This document shows, in pieces, positions 16,041-24,932 of a DNA stretch of 64,000 nt. The stretch comes from Bacteroidaceae bacterium (GTDB lineage Bacteria; Bacteroidota; Bacteroidia; Bacteroidales; Bacteroidaceae), in NCBI GenBank assembly GCA_017428785.1, contig JAFRQD010000063.1, positions 1 to 64,000 of the forward strand, given 5' to 3'. Numbering within the stretch: position 1 is the stretch's first letter; each line of letters starts with the position of its first letter. The translations under genes were made by a program, and so were the position numbers. The notes under the pieces were generated by a model. The model did no database searches and was not told where the DNA came from. It saw only the letters and a list, made by a program, of their open reading frames with translations.

Positions 16041-17129
16041 ATGAAACGATATATAACTCTCCTCATTCTCTTCGCTGCCTATTCATTGTTCAATGTTCAA
16101 TGTTCAATGATTTTGGCTCAGCCTCGCTTTGTGCCTGACACGGACATCAAGAAGGTGGGCGAAGTGGAGTTCCAAGTGCCCCGACAGTTCAGCCTGGGCT
16201 TTACAAACAAAGGCGACAAGCCTCTGCACATCAAAGAGGTAAAGGCTTCGTGCGGCTGCCTCGATGTCTCCTTCCCTAAAACGCCGATTGCCGCAGGTGC
16301 TCGAGGCGAGATAAGTCTCACGTTCGATGCCAAGCTGCTTGGCTCTTTCTACAAGGAAGTCGAGGTGCTGACCGATGCCTCGGACAAGCCTTCCTACGTG
16401 GCCATTCAGGGAACTGTAGTGACAGAAGTGCACGACTATAGTGCCGAATTCCCCATCGACCTTGGCAATGTGAGGCTCATGACGAACACCATCGAGTTTG
16501 AAGATGTCAATCGTGGCGACCATCCCACTGCCGAACTTCGTCTTCTGAATGCCGACAGGACTGCTTTCCGCCCCGAGCTCATGCATCTGCCTCCTTATAT
16601 CTCTGCCGAGTACCTTCCCGAAGACATTCCCGCAGGCAAGACGGGCACCATTCGCCTCACCCTCGACAGCGAGAAGCTCAACACTCTTGGTCTCAACCAG
16701 ACAAGCATTTATCTGTCCCGTTATATGGGCGACAAGATTGGCGAGACTAACGAGATCCTCGTCTCGGCAATCCTTCTGCCAAGTTTTGCAGACATGAGCG
16801 ACGAGGCTCTTGCGGGAGCTCCTGAGCTCAGCATCAGCGAGTCGTCGGTCGACATGGGGGCATTCAATGGGAAGAAGGAACTCAGCCGCACCATCCTCCT
16901 CACCAATACCGGCAAGAGCGACCTCCACATCCACGCAGTACAGGTCTTCAACAAAGCCATAAGCGTCAGTATCGACAAGAGTACCATTCGCCCGGGCAAA
17001 AGCACAAAGCTGAAGATAAGCGTCGCTGCCCGCTACATGGGCAAGAGCAAAGGCCGCATGCGCGTCATGCTCATCACAGACGCACCAAAGCAAGCCAAGC
17101 AATACATCAATGTAGAGGTGAAAAGTTGA
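16041..17129 (+). CDS. DUF1573 domain exported protein
   Basis: The 362-residue protein has a signal peptide and two immunoglobulin-like DUF1573/ASPM-type domains: one containing VKASCGCLDVSFP (about 70-82), the second from about 265 (FNGKKELSRTILLTNTGKSDL). Such proteins sit in the periplasm or on the surface of Bacteroidetes; function unknown. The hydrophobic signal segment (SLFNVQCSMILAQ) is partly encoded by a TTCAATG heptamer array at 16083-16110, a repeat that has become a working signal peptide. It has its own promoter and precedes meaB by 87 bp. Confidence 0.8.
   Translation: MKRYITLLILFAAYSLFNVQCSMILAQPRFVPDTDIKKVGEVEFQVPRQFSLGFTNKGDKPLHIKEVKASCGCLDVSFPKTPIAAGARGEISLTFDAKLLGSFYKEVEVLTDASDKPSYVAIQGTVVTEVHDYSAEFPIDLGNVRLMTNTIEFEDVNRGDHPTAELRLLNADRTAFRPELMHLPPYISAEYLPEDIPAGKTGTIRLTLDSEKLNTLGLNQTSIYLSRYMGDKIGETNEILVSAILLPSFADMSDEALAGAPELSISESSVDMGAFNGKKELSRTILLTNTGKSDLHIHAVQVFNKAISVSIDKSTIRPGKSTKLKISVAARYMGKSKGRMRVMLITDAPKQAKQYINVEVKS
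16083..16110. repeat. Heptanucleotide array inside a signal peptide
   Basis: Tandem TTCAATG units with period 7 are read in frame as residues about 15-24 of the DUF1573 protein. Confidence 0.8.
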
Positions 17130-17215
17130 AAAATTAAAAAATAAACCCTTAACCTTTTCACCTTTTAATCTTTTCAATTTTACACCTTTTCACCTTTTCA
17201 ATTATTCACCTTTTA
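17117..17215. repeat. Facing short tandem arrays between DUF1573 and meaB
   Basis: Units of GTGAAAAG on the left and CACCTTTT on the right, period 7-8, fill the whole gap and could pair as a long imperfect hairpin. The left end overlaps the last codons of the DUF1573 gene. Confidence 0.7.
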
Positions 17216-17216
17216 T

Positions 17217-18314
17217 ATGGAGCATCCTGAAAACAATCCCGAATATGCAGGCTTGACTGTGAACAGTGGCGTAGGTCCTGTCTCTATCGTCAATCCTCAC
17301 CTCAACCGCAATCGTTTTGCACGTCGTCGCCTCACCGCTTCCGACTATGTGGAGGGCATCCTAAAAGGAAACATCACGATTCTGGGACAAGCCGTCACTC
17401 TCGTCGAAAGCACGATTCCCGAGCATCAAGTCATTGCTCAGGAAGTCATCGAGAAGTGCTTGCCGCACTCCGGCAACAGCGTGCGCATCGGCATAAGCGG
17501 CGTGCCTGGTGCAGGCAAGAGCACAAGTATCGACGAGTTCGGCATTCATGTCCTCAAGCAGTACGGCGGACGACTTGCAGTTCTCGCAATCGACCCCAGT
17601 AGTGAGCGCTCGAAAGGCAGCATCCTTGGCGACAAGACACGCATGGAGAAGCTTGCCGTTCATCCTGACTCTTTCATTCGTCCCAGCCCGTCGGCAGGCA
17701 GTCTGGGCGGTGTGGCCCGCAAGACTCGCGAGACCATCATCCTTTGTGAAGCGGCAGGTTTCGACAAGATTTTCGTAGAGACAGTTGGCGTGGGACAGAG
17801 CGAGACGGCTTGCCACTCGATGGTCGATTTCTTCCTCCTCATCCAGCTTGCAGGCACAGGCGACGAGCTGCAAGGCATCAAGCGAGGCATCATGGAGATG
17901 GCCGACGGCATCATCATCAACAAATGCGACGGAAACAACGTGGACAAGTGCCAGCTTGCAGCCACTCATTTCCGCAATGCACTCCAGCTCTTCCCGCTTC
18001 CTGAGAGCGGCTGGGCTCCGCAAGTGCTGACCTATAGCGGCTTCTACGGTTACGGCATCAAGGAGGTCTGGGATATGGTTTACAGCTATCTCGACTTCGT
18101 GAAGAAGAGCGGCTACTTCGATTATCGTCGTGCTGAACAGGCTAAGTACTGGATGTATGAAAGCATCAACGAGCAGCTGATGGGCAATTTCTACCACAAT
18201 CCCACTATTGCCGACATGCTCCAGGCTGCCGAACAAGGCGTGCTTAATGGGGAAAGAACCTCATTTGTGGCTGCCAAGCAGTTGCTCGACTCTTACTTTG
18301 CACTCCTCCATTAG
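17217..18314 (+). CDS. meaB: Methylmalonyl-CoA mutase-associated GTPase MeaB
   Basis: A 365-residue G3E-family GTPase that protects and reloads the B12-dependent methylmalonyl-CoA mutase used in the succinate-propionate route. The P-loop GVPGAGKST is at about 101-109; DPSSERSKGSILGDKTRM and the ETVGVGQSE switch region are typical, with the NKCD base-specificity motif further on. Length is normal. No mutase gene lies in this window. Its 3' end overlaps the convergent ispH by 54 bp. Confidence 0.93.
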   Translation: MEHPENNPEYAGLTVNSGVGPVSIVNPHLNRNRFARRRLTASDYVEGILKGNITILGQAVTLVESTIPEHQVIAQEVIEKCLPHSGNSVRIGISGVPGAGKSTSIDEFGIHVLKQYGGRLAVLAIDPSSERSKGSILGDKTRMEKLAVHPDSFIRPSPSAGSLGGVARKTRETIILCEAAGFDKIFVETVGVGQSETACHSMVDFFLLIQLAGTGDELQGIKRGIMEMADGIIINKCDGNNVDKCQLAATHFRNALQLFPLPESGWAPQVLTYSGFYGYGIKEVWDMVYSYLDFVKKSGYFDYRRAEQAKYWMYESINEQLMGNFYHNPTIADMLQAAEQGVLNGERTSFVAAKQLLDSYFALLH

Positions 18315-19154
18315 CCATTTGGGAGTGCTTGTGGCACCACAAATGCCTATCGATTCACATCCTTGCAGCCAGCGGACATCAATCTCGCTGGCTGTGTCTA
18401 TCATATAAGAACGGGAATTGGCCTCAAGGCATTTATTGAAAAGGACGCGGCCATTACTGCTCTTCTTGCCGCAAACGAAGAGGACGGCATCATGTCTTAG
18501 AGCAAAGTTGCGGATGTTCGGCATACGGTTTGCCACCTGTCGGCAAATGGTGTCGTAGTAGGTAAAGGTGGCATTCGGACTGATGTGTTGCTCAACGTAC
18601 TCCACAATCTTGCGGAACTCATCGAGCGGCATAGTCGTCTGGGAGTAGAGACAGATGTCGCGATTGAAGTCGAGCTTTCCGGCATCGTCGGCCGATTCGA
18701 TAATGATGGCGGTTTCCTCTGTCTGTCCCACCAGGCCTATCACCTCGGCATGACCTTTCTTGCCGAAGATGACTATCTGCTTCTCTTTAACCTTTTCACC
18801 ATTTGACCCTTTCACCTTTTCATCGTATTCCTTCTTGATGCGTTCCTGCAAGTGCAAGACCACAGGACACGTGGCGTCAATCAGGTTGATGGAATGCTCT
18901 CGGGCCAAAGCATAAGTGGAAGGCGGTTCGCCATGAGCTCGGAGCAGAACCTTTGCATCATGAATGTCGCGCATCTGTTCGTGGTTGATGGTCACAAGCC
19001 CCAACTGCTGAAGGCGGTCGCACTCTTTTCCATTATGGACAATATCGCCCAGGCAATAAAGCAGTTCCTCCTTTGCGAGTTCCTCCTCTGCCTTACCGAT
19101 GGCTCGTGTCACACCATGACAGAAACCGCTGCTGCTATCAATTTCGATGGTCAT
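18261..19154 (-). CDS. ispH: 4-hydroxy-3-methylbut-2-enyl diphosphate reductase
   Basis: A 297-residue Fe-S enzyme for the last step of the MEP isoprenoid pathway. The cluster-binding cysteines are seen at C12 (FCHGV), C96 (ATCPVV) and C204 (DTIC), with SSNG and the C-terminal GATSTPKWLMEE. Residues about 112-125 (EKVKGSNGEKVKEK) are encoded by a repeat array (18783-18823), placed just before the conserved QIVIFGKKGHAEV strand. The ATG at 19154 begins right before the conserved N-terminus (MTIEIDSSSGFC). In P. gingivalis, as I recall, ispH follows porQ-cmk directly; here an acyltransferase and a surface protein gene intervene. Confidence 0.93.
   Translation of the reverse strand: MTIEIDSSSGFCHGVTRAIGKAEEELAKEELLYCLGDIVHNGKECDRLQQLGLVTINHEQMRDIHDAKVLLRAHGEPPSTYALAREHSINLIDATCPVVLHLQERIKKEYDEKVKGSNGEKVKEKQIVIFGKKGHAEVIGLVGQTEETAIIIESADDAGKLDFNRDICLYSQTTMPLDEFRKIVEYVEQHISPNATFTYYDTICRQVANRMPNIRNFALRHDAVLFVCGKKSSNGRVLFNKCLEANSRSYMIDTASEIDVRWLQGCESIGICGATSTPKWLMEECKVRVEQLLGSHK
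18783..18823. repeat. Short tandem array inside ispH
   Basis: CCTTTTCACC-type units with period 7-8 are read in frame on the minus strand as a Lys/Glu-rich loop. Confidence 0.78.
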
Positions 19155-20202
19155 TGCTGATATAGTTCTTAAACGATGAATATCCTTTGTTATATATGTA
19201 TGAGATGACAAAAACACTCAGCATCGTGAGGCTAAAGACCATAGCAGGATTGAACTGGAAAGGCAAAGCCCATAAGACGGCAAGCTGAATGATGGGGAAG
19301 TGGAACAGGTACATTTCATAAGAGCAGTTGCCGATGCGCTGAATTGTCGATGCCAGCACAGGTTTGCTAATGCTTATGACCAGTGCAACACATACGGCAG
19401 CAATAGGTTGGACGAGATTGAACAGCATAGATTGCCAGTGGCTTGACGGCAGGTTGCCTTCCATGCATTTCGCGAGAGCCAGAGCCACGATGCAGAGGCA
19501 AGAGACCTGCAACCGGTGAGCGCTTACCCAAGTCAGATGCCGGAAGACCAATACCCCTGTATAGAAATACACCATCTGTCCGGCGAACTGATACGAGAGG
19601 ATGTGATACAGTTCGTCGCCCGTCGATTCATAGCACATCTGCATGAATTGCCTATAAAGCACCGAGAGCAGGAAGATGCCCGCAATGACATAGTCGAACG
19701 CCCCGCGAAAACAACGCACAACACAGCAAAAGATCGGAATACTGAGGTATAGCATCCATTCCACCTTCAATGTCCACAAAGAGCCATTCACCGCAGAAGT
19801 CACAGAATGCTCGAACACACCAGGCAGCTCCGGCTGCAGGAAATTGAGGAAAGCAAGATTCGAGACCAGATACCTCCAGAATGCGATGTCTGAGAAGTAT
19901 TGCCCGATGGACAGCGTGGATATGAAGGCAAAGCCGACCGCACAGCCTACTACGATAAAGATGTATGGCGGCAGGATGCGACGGGCACGATTGGCAATGT
20001 ACTGTTTCAGGTTGCTGGCACGCTCATAACTGGCATACACCAAGAACCCGCTTAACCCGAAGAAGATGCCAACGGCAGAGCCTGAACTTATCGGGAAGAC
20101 GAGATGCTGACCAGTCAGGAAACTGTAGTGTGCCACCACAACCGCAGTAGCGAGCACATACCTGACCCAGTCCATGTTCAGGTATCTGTTAGCTTGCGAC
20201 AT
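19138..20202 (-). CDS. Acyltransferase family 3 membrane protein
   Basis: A protein of about 354 residues with roughly ten membrane helices; the pattern MDWVRYVLATAVVVAHY near the start, FFGLSGFLVYAS and NRARRILPPY are typical of acyltransferase-3 (OafA/NodX-like) enzymes that O-acylate surface polysaccharides. The start at 20202 fits the family's N-terminus; an ATG at 20298 would add 32 Arg/Val-rich residues and cannot be excluded. Its 3' end overlaps ispH by 17 bp, so ispH may now be transcribed from this gene's promoter. Substrate unknown. Confidence 0.8.
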   Translation of the reverse strand: MSQANRYLNMDWVRYVLATAVVVAHYSFLTGQHLVFPISSGSAVGIFFGLSGFLVYASYERASNLKQYIANRARRILPPYIFIVVGCAVGFAFISTLSIGQYFSDIAFWRYLVSNLAFLNFLQPELPGVFEHSVTSAVNGSLWTLKVEWMLYLSIPIFCCVVRCFRGAFDYVIAGIFLLSVLYRQFMQMCYESTGDELYHILSYQFAGQMVYFYTGVLVFRHLTWVSAHRLQVSCLCIVALALAKCMEGNLPSSHWQSMLFNLVQPIAAVCVALVISISKPVLASTIQRIGNCSYEMYLFHFPIIQLAVLWALPFQFNPAMVFSLTMLSVFVISYIYNKGYSSFKNYISNDHRN

Positions 20203-20339
20203 TAAGTGCCATATTACGCCGTATGTTCCTTGAAGCACTACAGCAGTCCGACATTCGCATAAGGCTTCCACGACTGCGACGACTACGCGTCGCTTCATGA
20301 CAGAAACCCGAACCCAGCTCAATCTCTGTTTTCATGTGA

Positions 20340-20347
20340 CAAAGGTA
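20340..20347 (-). promoter_or_regulatory. -7 box upstream of the acyltransferase-ispH pair
   Basis: CAAAGGTA on the plus strand reads TACCTTTG on the minus strand. Confidence 0.6.
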
Positions 20348-20487
20348 AGAAGAAAAAACGAAAACGGAAAATGAAAAAAGAAAAATATATGAAAAGCAAC
20401 AAGAAATAGGGTGATTGCAAACCGGCCCCAGACAAATCTCCCATATCGCATGAGCATTTTGCAGATCTAATGCTGGGCTTCATTCCA

Positions 20488-20582
20488 ACCCCACCCCTAC
20501 ACCTCGCCTTTCAAGGAATGGGAGGGGAGTTGAACTATCTGTCCTTTTAAGAGAAAGACTGGCCGAAGGCCGAGGTGGGGTG
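20488..20582. repeat. Degenerate GC palindrome cluster
   Basis: AACCCCACCCC...GGGAGGGGAG and a CGAAGGCCGAGGTGGGGTG segment. The complement of the latter recurs in the cluster at 58.6 kb, so the two places share one element type. Confidence 0.55.
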
Positions 20583-20607
20583 CATTCGAGGCGATGTGCG
20601 CATTTTT

Positions 20608-20645
20608 AATTTTTCCCCTTTCATTTTTTATTTTTAATTTTTAAT
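20608..20645. repeat. AT-rich short tandem array
   Basis: TTTTTAAT-type units next to the start of composite element copy 3. Confidence 0.5.
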
Positions 20646-21030
20646 TTTGTAAACTTTCTTTCCGGGCGGACGCTTTCTGGCGCATTATTTTTTTCTCGGT
20701 GGCACTTTCCTACCCTAAAGGCAAAATATGGGCTTAAATCGCGTTTTCCTTTATGGATGGTGGTTTGCGAGGTGGCTTTTTGACGAGACAAGCAAAGAAA
20801 GTACAACTGTCACGCATTAAATTGCAAAACGGAGCATGTTTTCGGGCCGATTTCCTTGTAGAGCGTTTGGCAACTCCACAGGGGACGATTGCAAACTTCG
20901 CGTGTTAAGTTGGCAAACTTCACGTGTTAAGTTGACAAAGTTGACGTGTGGCGTTTGGAATCTTCTCATGTGGAGTTCCCGTTTGTCTCGTTTGGCGGTC
21001 GGTTTTTTGTAAAGGATTTTTCACTTCTTT
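20646..21030 (+). repeat. Composite interspersed element, copy 3
   Basis: The block at 20646-20747 (TTTTGTAAAC, GGCACTTTCCTACCC, GGGCTTAAATCGC) is followed by about 119 nt, including AAGCAAAGAAAGTA near 20790, then a 22-bp array and TTTTTTGTAAAGGATTTTT near 21003-21022. Together with the palindrome cluster before it, this fills the 958-bp gap between the acyltransferase and the leucine-rich-repeat gene. No convincing coding frame is seen. Confidence 0.7.
20867..20976. repeat. 22-bp tandem array C (5 units)
   Basis: Direct units at 20867, 20889, 20911, 20933 and 20955; the middle ones read CGCGTGTTAAGT / CACGTGTTAAGT with a GGCAAACTT spacer. Confidence 0.78.
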
Positions 21031-21110
21031 TTCTGTTGACAAACGATAACCTCAGGCAAAGAAAGTGTTTTTTTTTACTTATAGTCTTTCTTTTTTCATG
21101 GAAAAAATCG

Positions 21111-21118
21111 TAACTTTG
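21111..21118 (+). promoter_or_regulatory. -7 box for the leucine-rich-repeat gene
   Basis: TAACTTTG, 43 bp before the chosen ATG. It lies about 90 bp downstream of the end of composite element copy 3. Confidence 0.65.
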
Positions 21119-21160
21119 TGGCGGAAACATGTGCTAATGAACTCAAAAAACTCAAATATT

Positions 21161-24133
21161 ATGAAAAAACTATTACTCCTCAACTTGCTCCTTGCAATGA
21201 TCTTTGGAGCAACAAGTCTTAGGGCTGCTGAAGGCGATGTGGTCTTTAACTCCACCAACTTCCCTGATGATGCGTTCCGTCAGTATCTTTATCAAGAGTT
21301 TTACTTCTATGAGGGCGAAACCCTTACTCAAAAGGACCTTGACAAAGTTAGGTCACTTTATCTAACAGATAAGGGCATTTCTTCGCTCAAGGGTGTTGAA
21401 TATTTCAAACAACTACGATGGTTGTATTGCAGCTACAATAACCTTACGACTTTAGATCTTTCCCAGAATCATGCAATAGTAACTCTGAATTGTAGTTACA
21501 ACAAGCTAAAAAACTTGATTTTTTCAAGTACCCCACATGACATAGGAGAAGAAAAACATCTAAATTGCTCCCACAATAACCTTACTTCGCTTGAAGTTCC
21601 AATCTACGCAGATTATGGAACCATTTTGAATTGTAGCCATAACAACTTAACTTCACTAAAGATTTTTCAAACACGCGAGAATAATGCTGATTATTTAGCA
21701 GTAAATTGTTCCTACAATAATCTTTCGTCGTTGAATTTGGGAAACGCCCTAAATCCTTATGTGTGGAGTGTAGAATGTAGTCATAATAACATTACCCAGT
21801 TGGAAGATTTGTGGCGCTGGACTTTCCTTAGGAAGTTGGACTGCTCTTACAACAAACTGAATGGCAACCTTCCTTTGGCTGCAGGCCTTACCTCGCTCGA
21901 GGACTTGAATTGTGGCGGTAACGACTTCACATATATTAATCTGCAATACCTGACCGGCCTTAAGCGCTTTACGATGACCGACAGCAAGGTCACATCGCTC
22001 GACCTTTCCAATAACACCGAACTGCATTACCTGAAGCTGAACTACAGTAAATTCGACGAGTTAAGGCTCTTGAAAAATACAGAGCTTGATACGGTTATCG
22101 TCAACCATTGCGACCTAAACAAGTTGCTTTTCACGAGCGCGGCAACAAACTTGATGCATCTGGAATGCAAATACAACTCGCTGACGTCGCTTTGGCTATA
22201 CGACCAGCCCAACATGAAGTATCTCGATTGTTCACACAACAAACTGACGACATTGAATTATAACTCAATGCCCCAATTGGAAACTTTCGATTGCTCCTAC
22301 AATGAGTTTGACTTCCTCGACATCGCGAAACTCACAAACTTGAAACAGTTCTATGCTCATCACAACAAACTCATATCGATTGCAGGCGTTGAATATGTAG
22401 ATGGGCCGACTTGGATAAACTATGATGCCAATGCCTTCACTCCACAGGAACCGACGACCCGTCGCTTCGAGCGTATTGACTATAATGGTGGCAAAGCTTG
22501 GGCACTTTATCTTGGCACAAGTGATGCAAGCCGCATCTTGAACTACAAGACGGACGATGTTTCAGCAACTCCTGTTCTCTATAAAAAGTACTTAATCATT
22601 TCCGAAGACTTGAGCCAAATCCCCAGTAAAGTGGAATACGACTTCAAGCCTTTTGCCACAAAGAATGCCTTCAATGTGGTCGTGAACTATGATGTGAAGA
22701 ACTACAACATCTTGATTGACGGCAAGCAGATGACTTCGCTCAACTTCTTTGACATTCCCGGACTGGTGAGCGGCAAGGCATACTTTGAAGACAAGCCCGA
22801 AGGCCTCGGCTGGGCAGGTGAGCCGACACTTGTCCTTGATAATGCAGCCCTTGAGTGGGACGGGACTAATTATGGCATCTATAATAATAACAACTATTAT
22901 TTCACCATCAAAGTCATTGGTGACTGCTCTATAACAAATAAGGAACTTGCCGCGCTTGAACTTGACGCCGTTACCAGTACAACGATAGAAGGCGGAGGAA
23001 CACTAAACATTACCTCTGAAGAATATTGTGCTATTAGAACTTGGGCTGTTACTAAGCTAAATATACAAGACAATACAAAGGTAATAGCACGAAGCCTTAA
23101 CTATAATTATGGTTATTACGACGAAGATGGGGCCAATTTAGAAATCAAAGATGGAGCTATGTTCGCAGTTAAAAGTAAGTATGCACCGCTCTCTCTCGAC
23201 AGGAACTTACCCGTCTTTGGCGAAGGCATCGACATCCGTTATCCAGAAGGTGCTTATTTTGGCGATTACAATAATCTTTATTATGCTGACGGCACAAAAG
23301 TACAAAACGATTGGGCTATCATCGGACCTAGCAGTCTTAAAGAAAGCCTCGGCTTCAGTATCAACGGCAAGATAATGACCCGAATGGATGCGCATGATTT
23401 GCTGGATGATGTGCCGGGAGTGGTAAGCGGAGAAGCCTATATCGAAGTAGATAAATACCACATACCGACACTCGTACTTGATAATGCCACATTGGAGTTG
23501 GAAGCAATTTTGGGCATGAATTATTACGGCGCGACCCACTGGAATTATATCAAAGTCTTGGGCGACTGTACGATTAAGAATCCCAATGGCGTTGTTTTTG
23601 TGCTGAATCCTAACACACTAACCTCCATAGAAGGCGGAGGAACCCTCAACGTCTTTTCCGAAACACTTGCTCCCATCGGGTCGAATAATTCTCGTCTTAA
23701 GATAGAAGACAACACGACTATAATAGCAGAGAGCAAAAAAGCGGATGTTGCCCTTTGGTGTCAAGACGGTGCAAAATTAGAAATCACGAATGGAGGCGCG
23801 ATTGCCGCACACAGCAAGTCCAATCCAATTCTCGTGTTAGATAGCGAGTTCATCTTGGGCGAAGGTACCGCTTTGCGCTATCCTTTAGGGGCTTATATAG
23901 GAAGCGATAACATTATCTATAATGCTGACGACACAATAGTGGAAGACGATTGGATTGTCATCGGTCCGGATAATGAGAAGACAAAGGATTTGATAACAGG
24001 AGTCCACGAGATTGACAACAGTCAACAGACAACAGACAACGGATTTATCTATAATATAGCCGGTCAGCAAATGTCAAATGGCAAATTGCCTCGTGGCATC
24101 TACATCCAGAACGGCAAGAAAGTTTTAAGATAA
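21161..24133 (+). CDS. Leucine-rich-repeat surface protein with type IX-like tail
   Basis: A 990-residue protein with a signal peptide (LLLLNLLLAMIFGATSLRA). Residues about 60-440 hold roughly 16 leucine-rich repeats of the form LxxLxCSxNxLTxL. Two related beta-rich modules follow (about 520-720 and 730-930), each with a PTLVLDNA strand, an IEGGGTLN turn and a RYPLGAYIG-type end. The C-terminus (YNIAGQQM...RGIYIQNGKKVLR) matches the sorting tail of type IX-secreted or cell-surface proteins in Prevotella-like bacteria. A heptamer array (24013-24042) encodes the linker before that tail. It is by eye AT-richer than its neighbours and lies between genes that are adjacent elsewhere, so lateral gain is likely. 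The ATG at 21161 starts the signal peptide. Confidence 0.85.
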   Translation: MKKLLLLNLLLAMIFGATSLRAAEGDVVFNSTNFPDDAFRQYLYQEFYFYEGETLTQKDLDKVRSLYLTDKGISSLKGVEYFKQLRWLYCSYNNLTTLDLSQNHAIVTLNCSYNKLKNLIFSSTPHDIGEEKHLNCSHNNLTSLEVPIYADYGTILNCSHNNLTSLKIFQTRENNADYLAVNCSYNNLSSLNLGNALNPYVWSVECSHNNITQLEDLWRWTFLRKLDCSYNKLNGNLPLAAGLTSLEDLNCGGNDFTYINLQYLTGLKRFTMTDSKVTSLDLSNNTELHYLKLNYSKFDELRLLKNTELDTVIVNHCDLNKLLFTSAATNLMHLECKYNSLTSLWLYDQPNMKYLDCSHNKLTTLNYNSMPQLETFDCSYNEFDFLDIAKLTNLKQFYAHHNKLISIAGVEYVDGPTWINYDANAFTPQEPTTRRFERIDYNGGKAWALYLGTSDASRILNYKTDDVSATPVLYKKYLIISEDLSQIPSKVEYDFKPFATKNAFNVVVNYDVKNYNILIDGKQMTSLNFFDIPGLVSGKAYFEDKPEGLGWAGEPTLVLDNAALEWDGTNYGIYNNNNYYFTIKVIGDCSITNKELAALELDAVTSTTIEGGGTLNITSEEYCAIRTWAVTKLNIQDNTKVIARSLNYNYGYYDEDGANLEIKDGAMFAVKSKYAPLSLDRNLPVFGEGIDIRYPEGAYFGDYNNLYYADGTKVQNDWAIIGPSSLKESLGFSINGKIMTRMDAHDLLDDVPGVVSGEAYIEVDKYHIPTLVLDNATLELEAILGMNYYGATHWNYIKVLGDCTIKNPNGVVFVLNPNTLTSIEGGGTLNVFSETLAPIGSNNSRLKIEDNTTIIAESKKADVALWCQDGAKLEITNGGAIAAHSKSNPILVLDSEFILGEGTALRYPLGAYIGSDNIIYNADDTIVEDDWIVIGPDNEKTKDLITGVHEIDNSQQTTDNGFIYNIAGQQMSNGKLPRGIYIQNGKKVLR
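24013..24042. repeat. Heptanucleotide array before the C-terminal tail
   Basis: ACAACAG-type units with period 7 are read in frame as NSQQTTDNG, a flexible linker. Confidence 0.75.
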
Positions 24134-24153
24134 TAAGGAATGTGGAAAAAGCA

Positions 24154-24185
24154 AAGCCCCGCCGACCAATGAGTCAGCGGGGCTT
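24154..24185. terminator. Bidirectional terminator hairpin
   Basis: AAGCCCCGC at 24154-24162 pairs with GCGGGGCTT at 24177-24185. The minus strand has a following T-rich stretch, so it serves cmk at least; on the plus strand it follows the leucine-rich-repeat gene. Confidence 0.75.
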
Positions 24186-24239
24186 GCATTTGTTCCTGTA
24201 TATCATGCAGACGCCATGTCTGCGCTACCACTTGTTCTT

Positions 24240-24932
24240 TTAATCTTCTGCTGCAACCCTGTAATACTGCTCCAAGAGCCAAGCCTTTTGCTCTGGAATA
24301 GTCATGTTACTGTTATCTAACACAATGGCATCTTCTGCCTGACGAAGCGGACTGATGGCTCGAGTAGAGTCAATACGGTCGCGCTCTATCACATTGGCAC
24401 GAATCTCGTCGAAATCACACGCTTCTCCCTTTGCCTTCAGCTCATCATAACGACGCTGTGCACGAACATCAACACTTGCAGTCACAAAGACTTTCAACTC
24501 TGCATCAGGAAAGACAACAGTCCCGATATCGCGCCCGTCCATGATGACACCTTTCGCTTCTCCCATCAGACGCTGGAGGTCGACCATGGCTTCGCGTACA
24601 AAACCAAGCGTGGCGATGGGGCTGACATACTTCGACACTTCCAGCGTACGTATATCACGCTCCACACAAACGCCATTGAGATAGGTGTCAGGACGCCCCG
24701 TCTCCTCATTCAACTGGAATGTTATCATGATGTCCGACATGCGCTCGCGAAGCCCTTCTTCGTTAATACCTGACTCGGAAATCAGGCCGTTCTGCAGGGC
24801 AAAGAGCGTCACCGCACGATACATCGCGCCCGTATCTATATATATATAGCCGATTTCCTTGGCGAGATCCTTCGCCATTGTGCTCTTGCCACATGACGAG
24901 TGGCCGTCGATTGCTATCGTTATAAGTTTCAT
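24240..24932 (-). CDS. cmk: Cytidylate kinase
   Basis: The 230-residue cytosolic kinase phosphorylates CMP/dCMP. The P-loop GHSSCGKST is at about 10-18, with [11 protein letters not shown] and [14 protein letters not shown], all diagnostic. Length is normal. The ATG overlaps the porQ stop by 4 bp (ATGA), so the two are co-translated. The porQ-cmk pair is the order known in Porphyromonas. A hairpin terminator lies about 55 bp downstream. Confidence 0.95.
   Translation of the reverse strand: MKLITIAIDGHSSCGKSTMAKDLAKEIGYIYIDTGAMYRAVTLFALQNGLISESGINEEGLRERMSDIMITFQLNEETGRPDTYLNGVCVERDIRTLEVSKYVSPIATLGFVREAMVDLQRLMGEAKGVIMDGRDIGTVVFPDAELKVFVTASVDVRAQRRYDELKAKGEACDFDEIRANVIERDRIDSTRAISPLRQAEDAIVLDNSNMTIPEQKAWLLEQYYRVAAED

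Noticed and set aside
21065-21160. An upstream extension of the leucine-rich-repeat gene
   Set aside because: It would place the promoter box inside the gene and a hydrophilic stretch before a clear signal peptide at 21161.
20203-21160. An insertion sequence or prophage fragment in the long gap
   Set aside because: No transposase, integrase or phage-like frame is present; the gap is explained by palindromes, the composite element and a promoter.
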